Positions 24,050 through 32,870 of a DNA stretch of 64,000 bases are shown piece after piece. The first letter of the stretch is position 1. Each line of letters begins with the position of its first letter. Source of the stretch: an uncultured Alphaproteobacteria bacterium (lineage in GTDB: Bacteria; Pseudomonadota; Alphaproteobacteria; RF32; CAG-239); assembly GCA_944393225.1 (NCBI GenBank), contig CALXZK010000007.1:1-64000 (forward strand). Direction: 5' to 3'. The translations under genes and the position numbers were made by a program. Under the pieces are notes generated by a model. It worked only from the letters and a program-made list of their open reading frames with translations. It was not told where the DNA came from and did not search any database.

Positions 24050-26332
24050 TTATCCGGCGCAGCTGACACATTCTTCTTTGGCAGCAGAAGAGCCGTCTTT
24101 TTGGATGGTGCGGGTGTAATACAGTGTTTTAATGTCTTTTTTCCAAGCAGACATAATGGTTTCATAAATATCTTTGGCTCTGATGTCGCGGTTGAGATTG
24201 TACATCAGCTCAATAGAAATACCGGTATCAATCCATTTGTTAATGCGTGACATGATTTCGATGATTTTTCTTTGATCGATATTGCGATTTTCTTGATAAA
24301 ACCAGAATTTGTCTTTGATGAACGGCGGGCAGTTCGGAATGCTGCCTTTGCCATGCGTTTCGACAAAGAATTTGCTGTATATCGGCAAAACGGAAGCGGT
24401 GCAGCCTTGAATCAAAGAAGAGCTGGTGTTTGGCGCAATGGCTGAAATTTGCGAATTGCGAATGCCGTATTTTTGCAAGTTTTCATAAATTTCATTCCAG
24501 TCTTTTTTGTATTTGGAGTTGGCGTTGAACCAAACTTGGGTTTTGCCCAAGATGATGCCTTTTTGCCAATCTGAACCTTGATATGCCCCAAAAGTGCCTT
24601 TGTTTTTGGCAACATTGATGCTGGCTTTGATGTTGTAAATGGCCATTTTTTCAAACAAGTCATCAACCACATCGGCAGAGTTAACATAAGGAATGTTATT
24701 TTTAGCCAAATAGTCTGCCAAGCCCATGGCGCCGATGCCGATGGTGCGGTATCTTTGGTTGTGCAGAGAACCTTCCATAATCGGCACTTGTGTAAAGTCG
24801 ATGGCATTATCCAAAATGCGAACGGAAGTTTGGCAGATGCTTTCCAATTCTTCATCGCTGTTTACGTTTGCCAGGTTGATGGAAACCAGATTGCAAACGT
24901 GAACCAAGCCATCGTAAGTTTCAGAGATGATTTTGCCGTTTTCAATTCTCTTTTCAGCAAACTTAGACGGACGGACGTTACTGTGAGATTCCGTGCAAAG
25001 GTTTGTGCCGACAATGATACCGTCATGTTTGTTGGGGTTGTAACGGTTTAAGGTATCTTTGAAAGCAATATAGGGCATGCCGGTTTCGACTTGCGATTTC
25101 ATCAAGCGTTTCAAAAGCTCTTTGGCGGGAACAAACTTGAACATTTCAAGATTGCCGAACTCTGCATCAAAATAAAGTTGATTATAAAGTTTTTCAAAAT
25201 CTTCACCCCATAAGTCAGCAATTTCTTGATGATATTTGGTGCGGACTTCTTGCGGGTCAACCAAAAGCCATTTTTCATTATTCTCAACTTTTTTCATGAA
25301 TAAGTCGGGAATGACAACTTGCGGGAAGATGTCATAAGCTTTCATGCGCTGGTCGCCGTTTTCGGTGCGAAGTTCCAAAAAGTTTTCAATATCCAAATGC
25401 CACATATCTAAAGAAACAGTAACTGCCCCTTTGCGTTTGCCTTGTTGGTTGACGGCAATAGCAGTGTCGTTGATGATGCGAATCCAAGGAATGACGCCGC
25501 CGGAGGCATTTTTGATGCCTTTAATGCGGGCCCCTTTGGCGCGTACGCGAGAGATATTTACACCCACGCCGCCGCCGAATTTGGAAATGGCAGAAATTTG
25601 GTCTATAACATAAAAAATGGAATCACGATTATCATCCATAACGGTGATAAAGCAAGAGCTCAAATTGCCGTTCGGGCGGCGCAAATTCATCAATAACGGA
25701 GTGCCCAAAGAGATTTTGCGGTCGGCTAATTTGAGATAAGTGTCTTTGACTTGAGCCATGCGGACGGTTTTATCTTCGTTTTGCTCAATTAACAACGCTA
25801 TACTCAAAAACATTTCTTGCGGGAGCTCAACGATATGGTCATCAAACTCGCACAAATATCTTTTGATGAGCAAGTTGGCGCCGGCATAGTCATAAACCAA
25901 ATCTAATTCGGGTTGAATGAAAGATGCTGCCTCTTTAATTTCTTCTCTGGAATATTTTTCTTGAATTACAGATGAATAAACATTGTTTTGAATGGCAAAA
26001 TCTAAAAACTTTTCATAATCATAAGGAACAGCTTTGTCGGTTTTTCTATAGTTTTTTACTTCCTTATAGAGGTCAAACATTTTCAAACGACCGGCAAAGT
26101 TTTTCCAATCAGGCTCTAAAACCGAAGTTAAATTCAAAGCGCTTAAAATGAGGGCTTTGTTGATTTCTTGAGAGGGCATATTTTCGGTATAAAAAGAGGG
26201 AATCGTTTCCAGAAGTTTGTTTTTATCCAGCTCAAAACCATCTAAAGCACGTTCAACGGTACGAGTTATTTTGTTTAAGTCAAAATCTACAATTTGACCA
26301 TTTCTTTTGGTAATTTTTTGATTTTGCGTCAT
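24050..26332 (-). CDS. nrdA: Ribonucleotide reductase class Ia, alpha subunit
   Basis: A 760-residue R1 protein that reduces ribonucleoside diphosphates. An N-terminal ATP-cone (KRNGQIVDFDLNKI, about 9-22) implies dATP feedback control. Active-site elements include LSSCFI (redox cysteine), the NLCTE triad and the C-terminal pair C-V-S-C that passes electrons from thioredoxin. An NrdR box lies about 52 bp before the ATG (26384-26399). nrdB follows after 19 bp. Confidence 0.97.
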   Translation of the reverse strand: MTQNQKITKRNGQIVDFDLNKITRTVERALDGFELDKNKLLETIPSFYTENMPSQEINKALILSALNLTSVLEPDWKNFAGRLKMFDLYKEVKNYRKTDKAVPYDYEKFLDFAIQNNVYSSVIQEKYSREEIKEAASFIQPELDLVYDYAGANLLIKRYLCEFDDHIVELPQEMFLSIALLIEQNEDKTVRMAQVKDTYLKLADRKISLGTPLLMNLRRPNGNLSSCFITVMDDNRDSIFYVIDQISAISKFGGGVGVNISRVRAKGARIKGIKNASGGVIPWIRIINDTAIAVNQQGKRKGAVTVSLDMWHLDIENFLELRTENGDQRMKAYDIFPQVVIPDLFMKKVENNEKWLLVDPQEVRTKYHQEIADLWGEDFEKLYNQLYFDAEFGNLEMFKFVPAKELLKRLMKSQVETGMPYIAFKDTLNRYNPNKHDGIIVGTNLCTESHSNVRPSKFAEKRIENGKIISETYDGLVHVCNLVSINLANVNSDEELESICQTSVRILDNAIDFTQVPIMEGSLHNQRYRTIGIGAMGLADYLAKNNIPYVNSADVVDDLFEKMAIYNIKASINVAKNKGTFGAYQGSDWQKGIILGKTQVWFNANSKYKKDWNEIYENLQKYGIRNSQISAIAPNTSSSLIQGCTASVLPIYSKFFVETHGKGSIPNCPPFIKDKFWFYQENRNIDQRKIIEIMSRINKWIDTGISIELMYNLNRDIRAKDIYETIMSAWKKDIKTLYYTRTIQKDGSSAAKEECVSCAG

Positions 26333-26383
26333 ATCTTTTCCTTGCTTTGTTATTCCATATTATGTATTGTTGTTTTCTGGTCA

Positions 26384-26399
26384 ACACTATATATAGTAT
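26384..26399 (-). promoter_or_regulatory. NrdR box upstream of nrdA
   Basis: ACACTATATATAGTAT matches the NrdR consensus ACACWATATATWGTGT at 15 of 16 positions. NrdR represses ribonucleotide reductase genes. A weaker second box may lie at 26355-26370 (11 of 16), near but not exactly at the usual 30-31 bp offset. nrdR itself is not in the window. Confidence 0.7.
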
Positions 26400-26522
26400 A
26401 TTGGAAGCTTGTAAATATGGTTTTTATGATTTTTTATAATGGGTTGAAAAAACAACAAAAGCCATGTGCAAAATTATGATTTATTAACTTATTTAAGTTA
26501 TGGTCATTTTCGAGGTGAAAAA

Positions 26523-27797
26523 ATGATTCAAAAATGGAAAAATTCTTTAGCAGTTTATTTTGATTGGCGCATGCTGACGATGATCGGCTTGGGTTTTTCC
26601 AGTGGTTTTCCGTTTTTGCTTGTGAGTGGAACTTTGGCTCTGTGGCTGACAGATTCCGGTGTTGGGCTTGAGATGATAGGTCTGTTTTCTTTGGTTAAAA
26701 CGCCGTATAGTTTCAAATGGCTGTGGTCGCCTCTGGTCGATAGATTTAATATTCCTTTATTTTCAAAACTCGGGCGTCGCCGCGGTTGGGCTGTTTTTTC
26801 GCAGATATTTTTGCTTTTAGCCATTTTAAGTATGGCCTCGGTCGAGCCGGCACAATCGGTTTATTTGATGATGTTTTTGGCTCTTCTAACCGTTTTTGCT
26901 TCGGCCACGCAAGATATTGTTCTTGATGCTTATCGTGTGGAGAGTTTTGATAACCGTGACCAAGCGGCGGGAACTGCCATGTTTATTTTGGGATACCGTA
27001 TCGGTTCTGTCTTTTCCGGCGCGGTGGCTTTGCTTTTGGCAACCATTTTAACATGGAATGAAGTTTATGTTTGCATGGCTTTGGGTGCGGTTTTGGGTAT
27101 GATAACAATTTTATGTTCGCGTGAACCGCAGAAAAGTAAAGAGCAGAAACTTAAATTTGAGGGCAATTTTATCCAGAGATTGAAAAACTTTTATCAAACG
27201 GCGATTAAAAGTCCGATTGCTGATTTTATCACGCGTCCGTCTTGGTTTATTGTTTTGCTCTTTGTGATGTTTTATAAGCTTTGTGATGCCTATATGGTGC
27301 CGATGACCATGCCTTTTTATGATGCAATGGGCTTTACCAAAGGGCAAATTGCTTTTGTGACCAAGTTTTATGGCATGGCAGCAACTATCATCGGCGGTAT
27401 TTTGGGCGGTGTTATCGTCAACCGTTTCGGTATTGTTAAAAGTTTGTATTTGGGAAGCATTCTTCAAGGTTTGACAACGCTGATGTATGTTTGGCAAGCT
27501 CTAGCCGGTAATGATTTATATTTGCTGATGGGTACGGTTTCACTCGATAATTTAGCGGGAGGAATGAGCACAACCGCATTTGTGGCATATATTTCTTCTT
27601 TGTGCAATACGGCTTATACGGCAACGCAATATGCTCTTCTGTCTTCTTTTATGTCTTTGGCAAGAGATTTACTCGCTTCCACTTCCGGTGCGCTGGTTAA
27701 AGTGACGGGGTGGAGTATGTTCTTTATTATCACGACCTTGATGGCACTTCCGGGGCTTTTGATTTTATTTTATTTGCAGAAAAAATTGAAAAAATAA
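26523..27797 (+). CDS. ampG: AmpG-like MFS permease
   Basis: A 424-residue major-facilitator protein with about twelve membrane segments. Near the start it has GLGFSSGFPFLLVSGTLALW and further on KWLWSPLVDR, typical of AmpG, which imports anhydromuropeptides released by lytic transglycosylases such as the MltA encoded nearby. The start at 26523 is chosen for its GAGGTG ribosome-binding site; an in-frame ATG lies at 26466. It is divergent from nrdA. Confidence 0.85.
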   Translation: MIQKWKNSLAVYFDWRMLTMIGLGFSSGFPFLLVSGTLALWLTDSGVGLEMIGLFSLVKTPYSFKWLWSPLVDRFNIPLFSKLGRRRGWAVFSQIFLLLAILSMASVEPAQSVYLMMFLALLTVFASATQDIVLDAYRVESFDNRDQAAGTAMFILGYRIGSVFSGAVALLLATILTWNEVYVCMALGAVLGMITILCSREPQKSKEQKLKFEGNFIQRLKNFYQTAIKSPIADFITRPSWFIVLLFVMFYKLCDAYMVPMTMPFYDAMGFTKGQIAFVTKFYGMAATIIGGILGGVIVNRFGIVKSLYLGSILQGLTTLMYVWQALAGNDLYLLMGTVSLDNLAGGMSTTAFVAYISSLCNTAYTATQYALLSSFMSLARDLLASTSGALVKVTGWSMFFIITTLMALPGLLILFYLQKKLKK

Positions 27798-27820
27798 AAG
27801 CGGAGAAAAACTCCGCTTTT
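27796..27820. terminator. Bidirectional terminator between ampG and the SDR gene
   Basis: AAAAGCGGAG (27796-27805) and CTCCGCTTTT (27811-27820) form a perfect 10-bp stem with an AAAAA loop; the ampG stop codon overlaps its first bases. Confidence 0.9.
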
Positions 27821-27823
27821 TCT

Positions 27824-28714
27824 TTAAGCTTTGTCAGGAAGCTTGGCATATATTTTATCACTCAGCCAATTGGGCAAAATGGAAACGAACCAAGTGGAAA
27901 ATCTTAGTTGCCAAGGAAAAGCGATAATACCTTTGTTTTTTTCCAAGCCTTTGGCAATGATTTGTGCTGCCTCTTCTCCTTCCATAAAGAAAGGCATTGG
28001 GCAGGTGTTTTGGTCGGTAATGCGTGAGCGAACAAATCCGGGGCAGATGACGCTGACATTGATTCCCGATTTGCGGAATTTTACGCGTAAAGCCTCGCCC
28101 CAAGCTTTGACACAGGCTTTGGTTGCGCTATAAGCAGGGCAGGTTGCCAAACCATGATAACCTGCAATAGAACTTACAATAGCAATACTATGATTGTGTA
28201 AGTGAAAATATTCGTTGCCTTTTTGACTCAAGCGAATTTTATCCCAGAACGGAATGTAAAAAGCTTGTTTTTTGTTTTTCATATTTGAGATGAAGCGGTC
28301 TAAAGAAGAGGTTTCTTTTTTCTTGTTAATGATGTTATTTTTATAAATGTCTATGGTTGGTAAAACAGTGTTCAATACGCCGTTGACGTTAGTATTAAAC
28401 GTATCATAAATAGCTTGATTGGTTTCATTTACCACCCCGATACCGGCATTGGCAATAACCAAGTTTAATTCGGCAATATTATTGCACTCTTTTATCCATT
28501 CGCACATGGTTTCTTTATCTGTTACATCAACAATTTTGCTATACACAACGGTACCAAAGTTGCGGCATTTGTTTTCTACAATTTTAAGCCGGTCGGGATT
28601 TCTTCCGCAGATAAATAAATTTTTGGCGGTTGTTTTGGCATAATGTATGGCCAAAGCCTCGCCGATACCGGAAGACGCGCCGGTAATCAATATATTTAAA
28701 TTGCGGTTTTGCAT
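27824..28714 (-). CDS. Short-chain dehydrogenase/reductase
   Basis: A 296-residue SDR. The cofactor motif is TGASSGIG (11-18), NAGIG follows, SSIAG holds the catalytic serine, and YSATK the tyrosine and lysine. A lysine-rich insert of about 40 residues precedes the serine strand, and the C-terminal extension has a hydrophobic stretch (FSTWFVSILPNWL) that could touch the membrane. This resembles SDRs near lipid metabolism, but the substrate is not predictable. AAGGA serves as ribosome-binding site. Confidence 0.85.
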   Translation of the reverse strand: MQNRNLNILITGASSGIGEALAIHYAKTTAKNLFICGRNPDRLKIVENKCRNFGTVVYSKIVDVTDKETMCEWIKECNNIAELNLVIANAGIGVVNETNQAIYDTFNTNVNGVLNTVLPTIDIYKNNIINKKKETSSLDRFISNMKNKKQAFYIPFWDKIRLSQKGNEYFHLHNHSIAIVSSIAGYHGLATCPAYSATKACVKAWGEALRVKFRKSGINVSVICPGFVRSRITDQNTCPMPFFMEGEEAAQIIAKGLEKNKGIIAFPWQLRFSTWFVSILPNWLSDKIYAKLPDKA

Positions 28715-28799
28715 TTTGTTGTTTTTCCTTAAATTACTATTAACAATTGGAAATTATAATAAGTAAATACTAATAAAAAGTTTAAGGAGGTTTGAGGGT

Positions 28800-29705
28800 A
28801 TGATTGCCAGTATGACCGGTTTTTCTCGTAAAAACGGTGAGTTCCATTTTGATAAAATGGATTTTAGTTGGTTTTGGGAAGTGAAAAGCGTGAACAATAA
28901 ATCTATTGATATTAAAATGAAGGTTCCCGCTTGGTTGGATAGTGCATTGGCTCAATCTTGCAAAAATATTTTAATGCAAAATTTTGCTCGCGGCAGTTTT
29001 TCTCTTTATTTGGATTTGTCTTCCAATGTTGCCAGCCAACAATTGAAGATTAATGAGGATTTGCTCAATGCTTTGACAGCAAAAGCAATAGAATTGTATC
29101 AATCTCATGAAGCTGTTTTGCAAAAACCGACAACCTCTGAATTATTGGCAATTAAAGGTGTATGTGAAACCGAAGATGTTTCTTTGAATGAAGAAGAAAC
29201 CGAGATGTTGGTTAAAGCCTTGCTCAAAAGCTTTGAAGAAGCTTGTCAAAAATTGCAGCACGACAGAAAAGAAGAAGGCGAGAAAATCAGACAGGCTTTA
29301 TTGGATATTTTACAAAATATTGCCTCTATTGTTGCCAAGGTTGATGCTTTTGCCAAAACTCAGCCGGAAAAACTTAAAAGCCGTTTGCAGGCACAGCTTG
29401 ATTTGCTTCTTGATCCAACTAATCCGGTTTCGGAAGACAGATTGGCGCAAGAAGTGGCGCTATATGTGGCAAGAGCCGATATTCAAGAAGAAGTTGACCG
29501 CCTTAAAGCTCATATTGCCACAGCACAAAATCTGCTTGCTTTGAACGAGCCGGTTGGGCGTAGACTTGATTTCTTATGTCAAGAACTGAATCGTGAAGCA
29601 AATACAACATGTTCAAAATCTTGCGATATTGAATTGACAAATTATGGAATGGATTTAAAAACACTCATAGAACAATTCAGAGAGCAAGTGCAAAATATTG
29701 AGTAA
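28800..29705 (+). CDS. YicC family endoribonuclease
   Basis: A 301-residue YicC-like protein. The N-terminus MIASMTGFSR and the WEVKSVNNKSIDIK element, and the C-terminal LDFLCQELNREANT and EQFREQVQNIE parts, define the family, whose E. coli member is an endoribonuclease involved in small-RNA turnover. AAGGAGG is a strong ribosome-binding site. It lies directly before gmk, the usual arrangement. Confidence 0.92.
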   Translation: MIASMTGFSRKNGEFHFDKMDFSWFWEVKSVNNKSIDIKMKVPAWLDSALAQSCKNILMQNFARGSFSLYLDLSSNVASQQLKINEDLLNALTAKAIELYQSHEAVLQKPTTSELLAIKGVCETEDVSLNEEETEMLVKALLKSFEEACQKLQHDRKEEGEKIRQALLDILQNIASIVAKVDAFAKTQPEKLKSRLQAQLDLLLDPTNPVSEDRLAQEVALYVARADIQEEVDRLKAHIATAQNLLALNEPVGRRLDFLCQELNREANTTCSKSCDIELTNYGMDLKTLIEQFREQVQNIE

Positions 29706-29717
29706 GTGAGAAATAAG

Positions 29718-30383
29718 ATGAATGCCATTATTGATAAATTGAGACAAGTTCGCCGCGGGGCTATGTTTATTATTGAAGGACCGTCCGGTGTGGGTAAGGG
29801 GACGATTGCCAAAGAAATTTTGAAACGCGACCCAAATATCAAATTTTCGGTTTCGGTAACAACTCGTGCCAAAAGAGAAGGAGAGGTTGACGGCGTGGAT
29901 TATTATTTCATCTCCGATGAACAATATAATCAATATATGAAAGAAGATGCTTTTTATGAATGTGTTGACTCTCAATATGGTAACAGATATGGAACTTTGC
30001 GCTCTGAAGTTGATAGCTTTTTGAATGTGGGCGAAGATGTGCTTTTTGATATGGATTGGGTCGGAGCACGCCAAATGCGTCAAAAAGCTCCTGATGACGT
30101 GGTCACAATTTATCTTTTGCCGCCTTCTATTAAAGAATTGCGTACACGTTTGGAAAATAGAGCGACAGATAGCCAAGAACAAATTAACAAACGCATGGGC
30201 ATGGTTTTGGACAAGATGAGCCATTGGAAAGAGTTTGACTATGTGATTGTCAATGTAGATGTGGAAGAAACTATCGCCAAAGTGCAAAAAATTATCTCCG
30301 GAGAGCGTATGAAACGCGTTCGTCAAACCGGATTAGATGACTTTGTAAACGAACTTATTAAAGAAGCTTCTGCTCATGAGTAA
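29718..30383 (+). CDS. gmk: Guanylate kinase
   Basis: About 221 residues from ATG 29718 (GTG 29706, directly after the yicC stop, is an alternative). The P-loop is EGPSGVGKGT, followed by SVTTRAKREGEVDGVDYYF, the GMP-binding stretch. It converts GMP to GDP, feeding ribonucleotide reductase and other pathways. The length is usual. The NUDIX gene starts inside its last codons. Confidence 0.96.
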   Translation: MNAIIDKLRQVRRGAMFIIEGPSGVGKGTIAKEILKRDPNIKFSVSVTTRAKREGEVDGVDYYFISDEQYNQYMKEDAFYECVDSQYGNRYGTLRSEVDSFLNVGEDVLFDMDWVGARQMRQKAPDDVVTIYLLPPSIKELRTRLENRATDSQEQINKRMGMVLDKMSHWKEFDYVIVNVDVEETIAKVQKIISGERMKRVRQTGLDDFVNELIKEASAHE

Positions 30384-30867
30384 TATCTTTTTTGACAGAC
30401 ATGGTAAGCAAAAATATGGGGAAGATATTATTCCCATGCACCAAAAAGGCTATTTTGCCATTTTGGTCAAGGATGATAAGGTTTTGCTTACCTATCCGCC
30501 GCAGGTTGATTTGCCCGAATTTCCGGGGGGGGCGGTTAGTCGAAAAGAAGATTTCAGAGATTGTTTGTATCGCAAACTTTATGAAGAAGCCGGAATTGAT
30601 TTTATGCTCGATTACGGCACAAAAGAGTTTTCGCAAACCATAAATTATTTTGCCGATGATGCCAAACCCAATGGTGTTTATTGCATTTATGAGCAAATGT
30701 TTATTGTTTATGATGCTTCTTCTTATGGGTTTGATACCAATAAAAGTATGTGGCGGACGCCGGAAAACGGTAAAGCGGAATGGGTGAAAGTTGAGGACAT
30801 TCTCTCACAAAAAGTTAAAATCAATTATACCCATTGGTTAGCCGTACAGAATTTATTTAAAAACTAA
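30376..30867 (+). CDS. NUDIX hydrolase
   Basis: A 163-residue NUDIX-fold pyrophosphohydrolase. The NUDIX box spans GGAVSRKEDF through LYEEAGI (about residues 52-75); the usual R-E of the core is R-K here while the paired E-E metal ligands are kept. The substrate is unknown. It overlaps gmk by 8 bases. A run of eight G (30525-30532), very unusual in this AT-rich sequence, lies in the Pro-Gly-Gly codons just before the box. Confidence 0.85.
   Translation: MSNIFFDRHGKQKYGEDIIPMHQKGYFAILVKDDKVLLTYPPQVDLPEFPGGAVSRKEDFRDCLYRKLYEEAGIDFMLDYGTKEFSQTINYFADDAKPNGVYCIYEQMFIVYDASSYGFDTNKSMWRTPENGKAEWVKVEDILSQKVKINYTHWLAVQNLFKN
30525..30532 (+). repeat. G8 homopolymer inside the NUDIX gene
   Basis: Eight consecutive G within codons P-G-G-A at the entry to the NUDIX box. 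Such runs are slippage-prone; a one-base change would destroy the protein after about residue 53. Confidence 0.7.
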
Positions 30868-30943
30868 AACATTGAATCGATTCACTTTTTTTTAATATAT
30901 TTTTAGTCCTATATAGAAAATATTTTATGGGTGTGTTGATTCT

Positions 30944-32791
30944 ATGTCTGATATAAAGATTTCAGTTGTTGTGCCTGTTTATAACGCAGCAAAGTTTTTG
31001 CCGCGGTGCTTAGATAGTATTTTAGGACAAGATTATCAAAATTTGGAAGTTATTTGCGTTAACGACGGTTCTCAAGACGAGAGCTTGTCTATCTTACATA
31101 TTTATGCGCAAAAAGATTCTCGAGTAAAAGTCATATCTCAGTTTAATCAAGGAGCTGCTGCAGCCAGAAACAAAGGTTTGAAAAATGTAACCGGAGAATA
31201 TGTTTCTTTTATTGATGCTGATGATTATATTTCTCAAGGGTTATATAGCTCATTTGTTCAAGCCATTGAACATGACAGAGTTGATATTTTTATGTTTAAT
31301 GGTTTGGTAAACCAGACAAATAATTTTTTTACCGAAAAAAACTTTTATCATCCCGTATCTGAATATCAAAACGTAACTTATAGAGATTTTTTGGGAATTT
31401 TTTATGGAAACAGCAGTGTTTGCAATAAAATTTTTAAATTTTCTTTTTTGAAAGAAAATAAAATTGCGTTTTTGAACAACTGTTGTTTTGAAGATGTTGA
31501 TTTTTGGTTTAAGAGCCTTATTAGAGCCAATCTGGTAAAGGTTTCTTTCAAGCCATATTATCATTATATGTATGATAATAATGCATCTATTACCAAAAAC
31601 TTTGGTCTTAATGCGTTTAGCTTATTTGATGTTTTTGCTTCTATAATGAACTCTGTTCAAAAGCAAGGATTGGAAGATTTTTTTCAAGATGCCGTTTTTC
31701 AATATCAGTATGAAAAAATTGCTGAAACTTTATTTTTATTAAAACCAGAGTTTCAAGAAAAATTTTATGCCAAAGCAAAAGACTTTTTAGAAAAAAGAGT
31801 TGCTGATCTCAAAGGTGAGAAATATAAAAATCTTTTGAATTATGGTATCTGCCGGAATATTTTTGCAAATGATTTTATAGATTTTAAGAACAGCACCTTA
31901 TTGTTTAGAGAAAAATTTAATTATTTGGCGGAAAAGCCCAAAAAATTGCGCTTTTCAGTGATTGTGCCGGTTTATAATGTGGAGGCATATTTAGAAATAT
32001 GCTTAAAAAGTTTAATCAACCAAACATTTCAAGATTTTGAAATTATTTGCGTTAATGACGGTTCAACAGACAAAAGCGGCGACATTTTAAATTATCATGC
32101 AGCAAAAGATGCGCGCATTAAAGTCATAAATCAAGAAAACAAAGGTTTGGGTGCCGCAAGAAATGTAGGTGTTGCTCAAGCGCAGGGCGAATATCTGGTT
32201 TTTGTTGATAGTGATGATTGGCTCAGAACCGATGCTTTGGAAGTTTTAGATAAACAATTGCAAGAAAAACCGGTTGAAGTGTGCATCTTTGGTTATAGCA
32301 ATTTCTTTGATAATCAAAAGTTTAACCTTCCTATTTCATTTTTAAGCAATTTGAGAAATAAACAGTTTAGTCATGTTTGGGATTATATGTTTGTTAATGT
32401 AACGGCATGGGGAAAAGTTTATAAACGAGATTTTTGGCAAAAAAATGATATTTCTTTTGCTGAAAAAATGTTTTTTGAAGATAACATTGCAAATGTAAAA
32501 GTGTTTAGTCTGGCGGAAAGTGTCGATATTTGTTGGCATGATTTTTATTATTATCGGATACGAGAAAACAGCATTACTCAGAAGTTTTCAGAACAAAAAG
32601 TCAATGATTTGTTTAAGTCTCTAGATGATATGTACTTTTTTATAAAAAAACAAAAATTCTATGATTCGATTAAATTGAATTTTATTACTTTTTTGCAAAA
32701 TTGTTTTAATTTTCATTCATCAAAGATACCTCCGGAAGAAAAAGAAGCATTTTTGGCTAAAAAAGAAGAGTTTTTGAAAAAAGTCTTTTAA
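30944..32791 (+). CDS. Tandem family-2 glycosyltransferase
   Basis: A 615-residue protein with two GT-A domains. The first, from about residue 5, has VVVPVYNAAKFL, CVNDGSQDES and FIDADDY; the second, from about residue 336, has VIVPVYNVEAYL, CVNDGSTDKS and FVDSDDW. Both keep the DXD-like metal site, so both may be active. No membrane segment is visible. Tandem enzymes of this type usually extend surface polysaccharides or glycosylate proteins. It sits 79 bp before a large autotransporter in the same direction, so modification of surface structures is possible but not shown. Confidence 0.9.
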   Translation: MSDIKISVVVPVYNAAKFLPRCLDSILGQDYQNLEVICVNDGSQDESLSILHIYAQKDSRVKVISQFNQGAAAARNKGLKNVTGEYVSFIDADDYISQGLYSSFVQAIEHDRVDIFMFNGLVNQTNNFFTEKNFYHPVSEYQNVTYRDFLGIFYGNSSVCNKIFKFSFLKENKIAFLNNCCFEDVDFWFKSLIRANLVKVSFKPYYHYMYDNNASITKNFGLNAFSLFDVFASIMNSVQKQGLEDFFQDAVFQYQYEKIAETLFLLKPEFQEKFYAKAKDFLEKRVADLKGEKYKNLLNYGICRNIFANDFIDFKNSTLLFREKFNYLAEKPKKLRFSVIVPVYNVEAYLEICLKSLINQTFQDFEIICVNDGSTDKSGDILNYHAAKDARIKVINQENKGLGAARNVGVAQAQGEYLVFVDSDDWLRTDALEVLDKQLQEKPVEVCIFGYSNFFDNQKFNLPISFLSNLRNKQFSHVWDYMFVNVTAWGKVYKRDFWQKNDISFAEKMFFEDNIANVKVFSLAESVDICWHDFYYYRIRENSITQKFSEQKVNDLFKSLDDMYFFIKKQKFYDSIKLNFITFLQNCFNFHSSKIPPEEKEAFLAKKEEFLKKVF

Positions 32792-32870
32792 AAATGTTTT
32801 GATTCAATTAAAAATTTGTGGTATTATAACAATGGGTACTTTTATTCTCAGAATGAGAAAGAGGTGTGAT

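Noticed and set aside
24115-24128. TGTAATACAGTGTT in nrdA, resembling the origin-domain motif
   Set aside because: It lacks the TTTAAA half and could be chance; kept out of the seven counted copies.
30875-30886. Palindrome TGAATCGATTCA followed by a T-run after the NUDIX gene
   Set aside because: It is a loopless palindrome and cannot form a proper terminator hairpin.
32799-32870. Upstream in-frame start of the autotransporter
   Set aside because: It would put 24 polar residues before a clear signal peptide that has its own ribosome-binding site at 32871.
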